A DNA stretch of 22,439 nt from Fimbriimonadaceae bacterium. Lineage in GTDB: Bacteria > Armatimonadota > Fimbriimonadia > Fimbriimonadales > Fimbriimonadaceae. This document shows, in pieces, positions 16,798-22,439 of this stretch (the stretch's first letter is position 1; every line of letters begins with the position of its first letter). The DNA lies in contig JAIBBE010000036.1 of assembly GCA_019694835.1 (NCBI GenBank), positions 1 through 22,439 on the forward strand. Reading direction: 5' to 3'. The notes under the pieces are model-generated. The model saw only the letters and a list, made by a program, of their open reading frames with translations. It did not search any database and was not told where the DNA came from. The position numbers were made by a program, and so were the translations under genes.

Positions 16798-18824
16798 CCA
16801 ATCCGATGGACGAAATCGACAGTCGCTCAAATTCGATCTTCGCCGGTCGAGTGGTCCGCAAAGATCTCGTTCGGCAAGTAAAGGTTGGGGCTAATGTACC
16901 TGTCTACGTGCTTGAGTTCCTTCTCGGTAAATACTGCGCGACAGACGATCCCGCCGCAATAGAGACTGGCCTGGCGGTGGTCAGGCAGACGCTCGTCGAG
17001 AACTTCATTCGGCCCGACGAATCAGAAAAGGCCAAAGCAAAGCTGAAGCAGCGGGGCCAGCTCCGGTTGATCGATAAGGTCGACGTTCGCCTAGTGGCGA
17101 GCGAAGACAAGTACTGGGCCCACCTCTCGAACTTCGGTGAGAAGTTCATTCACATTCCTGACGACCTTGTCTACAAGTACGACCGGATGCTCGGGGGCGG
17201 GGTGTGGTCCCAGCTCGATCTCATCTATAACGCAGCAGATGACGAAGCCACGAAGAGACCTTTCTTCATCAGGGCCCTCAAACCCATTCAAGTTGCAGCA
17301 TTCTCGATGGACGATTACATCGAAGGCCGCCGAGCTTTCAGTCGAGATGACTGGCTCGACCTGCTCATGCGCACCATTGGTCTCGAACCAACGGAATACG
17401 ATCTCCGCGGCAAACTGATCGCGATTGCTCGACTGATCCCGATGGCCGAGCGCAACTACAACCTCATCGAATTGGGTCCCTGGGGAACTGGCAAGTCCTT
17501 CGTCTACCGCGAAGCATCACCCAACGCCATATTGATCTCCGGCGGCAAGGTCACGGTGGCCCAATTATTCGTGCACATGGGAACAGGACGGGTTGGCTTG
17601 CTCGGTTCCTGGGATGTTGTTGCGTTCGACGAGGTCGCCGGGCTCGAGATGTCCGACTCGACCGTCGTCAACATGCTGAAGGACTACATGGAGTCAGGGT
17701 CCTTCGCGCGCGGGAAGGAGGAAACGCCGGCGGAGGCATCGATCGTCCTGATTGGAAACACGAGCAAGCCGCATCAAGAGCTCATCCGAACGGCGCACTT
17801 GTTCGCAGATCTACCCAAGGCCATGATCGATCCGGCCTTCATCGACCGTCTGCACTTCTATCTGCCGGGATGGGAGGCTCCAAAGCTGGAGCAGCGACTC
17901 TTCACCAACCATTATGGCTTTGTATCCGACTATTTTTCCGAGGCGCTCCGACAGCTTCGTAAGCGTACCTACGTGCGGGCTATCGACAACGATTTTGCTC
18001 TGGGTGACCACCTAAGTGCTAGAGACGAGAAGTCAGTCCGCAAGACTGTCTCTGGGCTCATCAAGCTGTTACACCCCCATGACGAGTGGACTCGCAGCGA
18101 GCTTCGCGAGTATCTCGAATTCGCGCTCGAGGGCCGTCGTCGTGTCAAAGAGCAACTTAAGAAACTCGCTCCGCACGACTATGCCAAGACGTCGTTCTCA
18201 TATGTCGAACGAGACACCGGTCAAGAATATTGGGTCGAAGTTCCCGAGCAGCCCGATGAAATAGATGCCGAGATCGAAGAGGAAGCTGCACAAGTCGACG
18301 CCGTTCAAGATGGCGGGCAGCTGGAGAGCAACATCGACGTACCTTCGCTGATCGCGGGAGGCGAAACCAAACGAGTGGAGTTCAAGTCCTCGGCAACTTT
18401 CGATCGGGAGACCGGAAAGAAGAACAAGGATCTTGAGTTCGCGATCGCTAAGACGATCGCAGGATTCGCCAACTCCCATGGAGGGACGCTGCTCATTGGC
18501 GTCAATGACAGTGGCCAGGCCGTTGGATTGACGGACGACTTTCGCTTGGCGAGTCAGAGTCGTCAAGATGCTGACGGATACGAGAACTGGCTTACATCGA
18601 TGCTCTCGGAAATGCTCGGCAAAGTTGCGACCACGTATATGACTGTGTCTTTCGCGAGCATCGACGGCAACGACGTCTGCCGAGTCGAGGTGATGCCTTC
18701 GGCGACCCCAATCTTCATCCATGCGCAGAAAGCCGCTGGTGGGTTCTATGTACGGCTGAACAACTCAACGCGGCTTCTCAATACTGCCGAGGCGCTGCAG
18801 TACATCAATGCTCATTGGCGATAA
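16794..18824 (+). CDS. brxL: BrxL-type AAA+ ATPase with the Lon-like domain replaced by an AlbA_2 (Schlafen-type) domain
   Basis: A 676-aa protein in two parts. Residues 1 to about 480 are BrxL: the N-terminal DNA-binding region (FAGRVVRKDLVRQVKVGANV near 16-35), Walker A G228-P-W-G-T-G-K234-S, and Walker B VVAFDE with D279 and E280. BrxL forms hexameric rings that encircle DNA. In usual BrxL the segment TGQEYWVEVPEQ (here about 475-486) leads into a Lon-protease-like domain. Here an acidic linker (about 488-510) follows instead, then an AlbA_2 domain: VPSLIAGGETKRVEFKSS with E524, E529 and K531, FANSHGGTLLIGVND, and a VRLNNSTR end. No Lon Ser-Lys dyad region is visible. Start ATG 16794 overlaps the pglZ stop. 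The fusion is in one open frame with no sign of an assembly error. Confidence 0.9.
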   Translation: MTNPMDEIDSRSNSIFAGRVVRKDLVRQVKVGANVPVYVLEFLLGKYCATDDPAAIETGLAVVRQTLVENFIRPDESEKAKAKLKQRGQLRLIDKVDVRLVASEDKYWAHLSNFGEKFIHIPDDLVYKYDRMLGGGVWSQLDLIYNAADDEATKRPFFIRALKPIQVAAFSMDDYIEGRRAFSRDDWLDLLMRTIGLEPTEYDLRGKLIAIARLIPMAERNYNLIELGPWGTGKSFVYREASPNAILISGGKVTVAQLFVHMGTGRVGLLGSWDVVAFDEVAGLEMSDSTVVNMLKDYMESGSFARGKEETPAEASIVLIGNTSKPHQELIRTAHLFADLPKAMIDPAFIDRLHFYLPGWEAPKLEQRLFTNHYGFVSDYFSEALRQLRKRTYVRAIDNDFALGDHLSARDEKSVRKTVSGLIKLLHPHDEWTRSELREYLEFALEGRRRVKEQLKKLAPHDYAKTSFSYVERDTGQEYWVEVPEQPDEIDAEIEEEAAQVDAVQDGGQLESNIDVPSLIAGGETKRVEFKSSATFDRETGKKNKDLEFAIAKTIAGFANSHGGTLLIGVNDSGQAVGLTDDFRLASQSRQDADGYENWLTSMLSEMLGKVATTYMTVSFASIDGNDVCRVEVMPSATPIFIHAQKAAGGFYVRLNNSTRLLNTAEALQYINAHWR

Positions 18825-19366
18825 GCGGTGGATTGCAGCCAGTCCAGGTGATTTCAGCATCAATCATCATCGTCTTTTAAAGCTTTGTGTTCTTCGGTAC
18901 GGCTGCACTGCCCTCAGTTGCATAAGTCAGTCAGAAGGGTTTGAGGATCAGACGCTGTGTTGTGACCGATCTCAGGGAACGCGTGCGTGGGAGCTGCTGA
19001 GGATTTTCTGCCTGAATGCTATTCACCTTTTCTCCTCAGCAACGTCCTCGGATTCCCAGAGAATCTCCTCGCGGATTGCCAAGGCCCAACCACCGGGGTT
19101 CAGTTGGTGGTCGAGGCCGGGCTGTTCGCTGGCGCGGCGGTGTCTGGGGTTCAACGAATGGATCCTGTACCGATCAACGCGAGCCAAACCCGAGCGTCCT
19201 CCCGTTGTATTGCTCGGCCCGACGAGGTCCTTTGATCAGCGCTGAGGCGCCTTCGCCCCTTAATGTCGAGTGCAGTAGACGGCTACCCCGATATAGTCCC
19301 TTATCGGCGAACGGGGTTGGTGTGTACTCAAGCGACGGTACGGATGGGCAGACTCTTGGTCGCGGT
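18825..19366. other. 542-base gap with a possible gene remnant
   Basis: No gene is firmly supported. A plus-strand frame at 18987-19235 (GTG start, 82 codons) encodes a protein-like stretch, AEDFLPECYSPFLLSNVLGF then PENLLADCQGPTTG, that I do not recognise. Just before it, another frame reads VVTDLRERVRG and then stops, so this may be a frameshifted, decayed gene. No clear terminator for the BREX operon is seen after 18824; AAAGCTTT (18879-18886) and ACTG-CCCT-CAGT are only weak inverted repeats. The last 80 bases probably hold the promoter of the McrB-like gene. Confidence 0.35.
19292..19297 (+). promoter_or_regulatory. Candidate -10 box of the McrB-like gene
   Basis: TATAGT fits the actinobacterial -10 well and would start RNA near 19304, 18 bases before GTG 19322 and 63 before ATG 19367. 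No good -35 lies at the right distance. This is a weak call based on one hexamer and its position. Confidence 0.3.
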
Positions 19367-21943
19367 ATGGCCAAGTCGTCGTTGGAAGCCGATGACTCAG
19401 CAGGAGTCCCTACTACATTCCGACACGACCTCTTCGATGCCGCTGTAGCCGAGTTGACGCGTGAGCGCCTCGAACACGGTGACTTGCATCAGTTGGCGTG
19501 CCGGCAACTAGCCACCTGGATGGAGCAACGAGAGACGCTGACCGATGATGCCTTCTGGTCTGGTCTCCGAGACCGCTTTCTGAGGTTTGGGTATGTCGAG
19601 ATCGATGGGAAGAGTTACAGTCAAGCTTCGTTGGCCCCACTCAACGAGGTTGAACTTCGTGTCGCAGAAAGAGAGGGCCGCGCGACCGCCCATGGCAACC
19701 TTCATTGGACCGGACTTGCTCGACCAGTAGGCAGCAAGCGAAACGATGTTCCTGCCATCAGATCTGCCGTCAACTGGCTTCTTGATGAATCGGTTCCGTT
19801 CGATGTCCGCATCGCTGCTCTGCTGGGTGGCGATCGTCGCGTTCGTGGGTTCGGAATAGCGGTATGGACCGGTTTCTATGCCATGATTCGCGACTGGGAG
19901 CAGCCGGCGGTCAACGAAACTGTCATCGGGGCGTACGAGAAGCTCGGCTGGCCACTGAGTAAGGATGGACCTACAGCGCTAGTGTCAGAGGTCCGGGCGC
20001 GTGGGCAAATGTTACTCGCCAAGAGTGGGCTGCGATCCCTCTCAGACATCGATTGGTTGTATTGGCGCGTCCTCGACATGAAATCGACGGATACTTCTCC
20101 GGCGGGTGTGGACAGCGGACCGTGGTGGCTGTTTCAAGCGAATCCGGATCGCTATGACATCGACCGTGCCATTAATGAGCTCAAGCGCCTGACTTGGACT
20201 ACGCGCCAGCACACTTCGAGGATTAGAGCTGGGCATCGCGTGTTCCTCTACCGCACCGGTCAGGAGGCAGCGGTCATTGCGCTTGCCACTGTTGAGTCCG
20301 ACCCTTCGGAGATGTCCGAGCCTGAAGGCGATCTCGTCTACTGGCGAGATGTGAGCGATTCCGGATTGGTTAGTGGTACCAGAGTTTGGCTTCGCATAGA
20401 TCACATCGTCGAGCCACCGGTCAAGCGTGACACGCTGCTCGGCGATGAGGACCTGCGCAATCTACCGAATCTGAAGTTCGCGAACGGCACCAACTACCCA
20501 GTGCCCCCGAACCTTGCATCGCGACTGTTATCACTCATAGGCGCAGGACCTAGCGAGCAGGTGAGATCGGGGGATATGTCTATGGTGCCTCGTGTACTAC
20601 GCAGGGTCGCTGCGAGCGCGGGTCTCTGGTTCGAGCCCTGGGTGCTGGAGGATCTTTACCTCGCACTCCGCACCAAGCCGTTTTTGATCCTCACAGGGCT
20701 GTCGGGAACGGGCAAGACAAAGGTCGCGCTTGCGCTTCAGGATCTGTTGACCGACGGTGGTACTCGTGCCTTCGTCTCGGTTCGTCCGGATTGGGTAGAC
20801 GGCAAGAGCCTGTTGGGCTACCACAACCTGCTCACCGATACCTTCGTCATGACCGAAACAGCGCACTTGTTGCTTGACGCGGAGGCAGAGTTCAACGCCA
20901 AGGGTCCTAGTGCACGGCCGTATCTCCTCCTCCTTGACGAGATGAACCTCGCCCGTGTCGAGCACTATCTCGCCGACTACCTCAGCGTGCTCGAGTCGCG
21001 GCGGCTCGCGCACGACGGCCAGCTCACTAGCGATCCAATCGTGCTCCATTCAATGGGGAGAAGTCTCCCCGCCAGCGGCGACGGCCGTGCCGTCCCTCCG
21101 ACGGTGAGCCTCGCGCCGAATGTCTACTTGATCGGGACTGTCAACATCGATGAGACAACCCATCCGTTCAGCCGAAAGGTCCTCGACCGCGCGAATGTCG
21201 TTGAGCTGTTTGATGTCGATCTTACGAAGAGCGGGCGCGCTGGCCCAATGACCGTTTCAGCGGCTGAGCGACGGGAGGTACGAAACCACTTTGTTCGAGG
21301 GGGTCGGTTCCTCGATTTGACTGAGCCAAACCTCGGCACACCGTGGCTCACCGAGCTCGTCGCCGTGAATGCGGTGCTCGCACGCGACCGCTTGCATTTC
21401 GGTTATCGCGTTCGCAATGAAGTACTCGCGTTCATTGAGCAAGCAGGAGATGGGGGACTACTCGGAGAGGGAGAAGAAGCCCGACGCAATGCGTTTGATC
21501 TCCAGCTGCTCCAGAAAGTCCTTCCCAAACTGGCGGGCTCCCGCGAGCGACTTGAGCGGCCATTGCGTGGACTCCTCGCCGTCTGTCTCGTACCTGGGGC
21601 GCGCCACCCTGATCGAGTCCGCTTGCTTGCGGATGACCCCGAGCGTCTGTTCACCTCGCTCGAGGGAATCGTCGGTGGCGATGGTTGGTCGGCAGTCGAG
21701 CAAATCGAAGCTGCCGCCGGAAACGTCTATGATTCACTCGACCTTGAGAACGAAGACGCGGCTCATAGGACTACAAGTTCTACGCAAGGGGAACCCCCTA
21801 GCTTCCCAACTTCCGGCGCAACGCCGAAGTCTGGACCGTGGCCGCTTCGGATGGATGAGTTGCGGTATCCGCGCGCTGCCAGAAAGATCGCACGCATGCT
21901 GCTGCAACTTCGCGACGAGGGCTACGCAAGCTTCTTCGAATGA
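19367..21943 (+). CDS. EVE-domain McrB-like AAA+ GTPase (type IV restriction motor)
   Basis: An 858-aa protein in three parts. Residues about 15-245 are helical and unassigned. Residues about 250-395 form an EVE domain (PWWLFQANPDRYD, GHRVFLYRTG, then NGTNYPVP); this PUA/YTH-related fold reads modified bases such as 5-methyl- or 5-hydroxymethylcytosine. Residues about 410-800 are an McrB-type AAA+ motor: Walker A G444-L-S-G-T-G-K450-T, Walker B LLLLD524-E525-M-N, sensor GTVNIDETTH, and KVLDRANVVE. McrB motors use GTP and need an McrC nuclease partner. The next gene overlaps as ATGA in the McrC position. The start is uncertain: ATG 19367 is used; GTG 19322 is possible, and the open frame further upstream to 19016 reads as non-coding. 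Confidence 0.83.
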   Translation: MAKSSLEADDSAGVPTTFRHDLFDAAVAELTRERLEHGDLHQLACRQLATWMEQRETLTDDAFWSGLRDRFLRFGYVEIDGKSYSQASLAPLNEVELRVAEREGRATAHGNLHWTGLARPVGSKRNDVPAIRSAVNWLLDESVPFDVRIAALLGGDRRVRGFGIAVWTGFYAMIRDWEQPAVNETVIGAYEKLGWPLSKDGPTALVSEVRARGQMLLAKSGLRSLSDIDWLYWRVLDMKSTDTSPAGVDSGPWWLFQANPDRYDIDRAINELKRLTWTTRQHTSRIRAGHRVFLYRTGQEAAVIALATVESDPSEMSEPEGDLVYWRDVSDSGLVSGTRVWLRIDHIVEPPVKRDTLLGDEDLRNLPNLKFANGTNYPVPPNLASRLLSLIGAGPSEQVRSGDMSMVPRVLRRVAASAGLWFEPWVLEDLYLALRTKPFLILTGLSGTGKTKVALALQDLLTDGGTRAFVSVRPDWVDGKSLLGYHNLLTDTFVMTETAHLLLDAEAEFNAKGPSARPYLLLLDEMNLARVEHYLADYLSVLESRRLAHDGQLTSDPIVLHSMGRSLPASGDGRAVPPTVSLAPNVYLIGTVNIDETTHPFSRKVLDRANVVELFDVDLTKSGRAGPMTVSAAERREVRNHFVRGGRFLDLTEPNLGTPWLTELVAVNAVLARDRLHFGYRVRNEVLAFIEQAGDGGLLGEGEEARRNAFDLQLLQKVLPKLAGSRERLERPLRGLLAVCLVPGARHPDRVRLLADDPERLFTSLEGIVGGDGWSAVEQIEAAAGNVYDSLDLENEDAAHRTTSSTQGEPPSFPTSGATPKSGPWPLRMDELRYPRAARKIARMLLQLRDEGYASFFE

Positions 21944-22313
21944 GTATGCTGCGATTTTCCGCGCTCCGTCGTGAGCGAAACGGGGTGATCGTAACGATAG
22001 TCGCCCCCGAGGGGCGCGAGTCTTGGGACGAGAGCGTGCCGCTAGCCGCAGGTTGGCGCGGAGTCGTATCTCTCTACGGCACAGGGATGTCTATCAATGA
22101 GGACGGTGACCTCATGCGAGTCGTCCTTGAGGAACAGACCACCTATACGGTCCGGGTTGCAGGTACGGCATGCGAGCGGGCGGGGTTCGGTCAGTCACGC
22201 GTGCAAGCTGTTTCCGCTGCCCAGGCCCATGAGGCTGTCTTCCGGCTTGAAACTGGGAATCATGTCGGGCTCACCACGATAGTGTTTGATACGACGAGCG
22301 CTGAGGATGATTC
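21940..22313 (+). pseudogene. McrC-position partner gene, cut by an insertion sequence
   Basis: The frame starts at ATG 21940, overlapping the McrB-like stop by four bases, and encodes about 125 residues of its own sequence (MSMLRFSALRRERN to VFDTTSAEDD). It has strand-rich segments (GVVSLYGTG, TYTVRVAGTA) like the N-terminal part of McrC/DUF2357-type proteins, but no PD-(D/E)XK nuclease motif. The frame formally continues to a stop at 22375-22377, but from about 22314 those codons come from the end of an inserted element. The nuclease domain is therefore missing in this reading frame. Assignment to McrC/DUF2357 rests mainly on position; the sequence similarity is weak. Confidence 0.6.
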
Positions 22314-22439
22314 GGGTCTGCTGCAGGAACAGGTGACACGGTTAGTCACGCGGCCTGATCGGCCGGTGTGGTCATGATTGCTTCGAATTCGATCGGGGTC
22401 AACCGTCCGAGGCTGACCTGGCGGCGGCGGCGGTGATAG
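22314..22439 (-). mobile_element. Right-hand end of an IS3-family insertion sequence (continues beyond the window)
   Basis: From GGGTCTGCTGCAGGAAC (22314-22330) to the right edge the sequence reads, on the minus strand, as a transposase tail plus a short non-coding end. The GGGTCTG...GTGACA segment resembles the terminal inverted repeat of actinobacterial IS3-family elements as I recall them. The exact edge is uncertain by several bases (a TGA at 22308-22310 could be the tip). The other end and any target duplication are outside. Confidence 0.65.
22346..22439 (-). CDS. IS3-family transposase, C-terminal 30 residues only
   Basis: The minus-strand frame enters from the right edge and ends at TGA 22348-22346. 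It reads YHRRRRQVSLGRLTPIEFEA and then IMTTPADQAA. The Y-x-R-R-R-x3-LG-x-L-x-P-x-E-F pattern is the C-terminal end of the integrase (DDE, rve) domain of IS3-family OrfB transposases. The catalytic part lies beyond the window. It is oriented against the interrupted McrC-position gene, with the IS end lying inside that gene. Confidence 0.78.
   Translation of the reverse strand, partial: YHRRRRQVSLGRLTPIEFEAIMTTPADQAA

Noticed and set aside
18339..18824. Lon-type protease domain at the end of BrxL
   Set aside because: The residues match the AlbA_2 pattern and I could not find a Ser-Lys protease dyad region.
19016..19366. N-terminal extension of the McrB-like protein
   Set aside because: The 117 extra residues are Pro/Arg/Ser-rich and unlike a folded domain, and a -10 box (19292-19297) lies inside them. 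The start was placed at 19367, with GTG 19322 as an alternative.
1..22439. CRISPR array, tRNA or rRNA genes, phage attachment sites
   Set aside because: I looked for regularly spaced repeats, tRNA cloverleaf features and long direct repeats at island edges and saw none. This was by eye, so short or divergent cases could be missed.

Overview
The window looks like an accessory (defence-island) stretch of a high-GC Gram-positive chromosome, most likely an actinomycete of the Mycobacterium/Rhodococcus/Nocardia/Gordonia type. The reasons are high-GC codon use, a TANNNT -10 box placed exactly for a leaderless start, a SAM-IV-class riboswitch (known from Actinomycetota) and an IS3-type transposase tail. 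Taxon is an inference; no rRNA, tRNA or other phylogenetic marker is present.

Left arm (1-3901). A RecB-like nuclease of the TM0106 type runs off the left edge on the minus strand. Next come two overlapping minus-strand genes: a 255-aa protein I cannot name, and a fusion of an ADP-ribosylglycohydrolase with a cysteine (tyrosine/dual-specificity) phosphatase. Divergent from these is an NrtR-type regulator, a catalytically dead Nudix domain plus winged helix, of the family that senses ADP-ribose. The shared intergenic region holds a good minus-strand promoter and three related TTTAGAGA-like boxes around it, so the regulator probably controls the ADP-ribose hydrolase operon.

Middle (3902-5055). 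A SAM-IV / SAM-I-IV-variant riboswitch, with its own -10 box, leads into a 196-aa cysteine-rich, zinc-ribbon-like protein of unknown function. After it lie about 370 bases with only a doubtful small reading frame. Composition then drops to visibly lower GC.

BREX operon (5056-18824). Seven genes overlap by 4 to 14 bases: brxE-brxA-brxB-brxC-pglX-pglZ-brxL. The order joins the BREX type 6 leader gene brxE to a type 1-like set ending in brxL; brxD and brxHI, expected in type 6, are absent. The last gene is the most unusual item. It has the BrxL N-terminal and AAA+ ATPase parts, but the Lon-protease-like C-terminus is replaced by a Schlafen-type AlbA_2 domain.

Right arm (18825-22439). After a 542-base gap with a possible gene remnant comes an EVE-domain/McrB-like AAA+ GTPase gene. 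Its overlapping downstream partner, in the McrC position, is cut by an IS3-family element running in from the right edge. BREX (methylation-based exclusion of unmodified DNA) and a modification-dependent type IV system would be complementary, but the type IV unit here is probably inactive in this strain.
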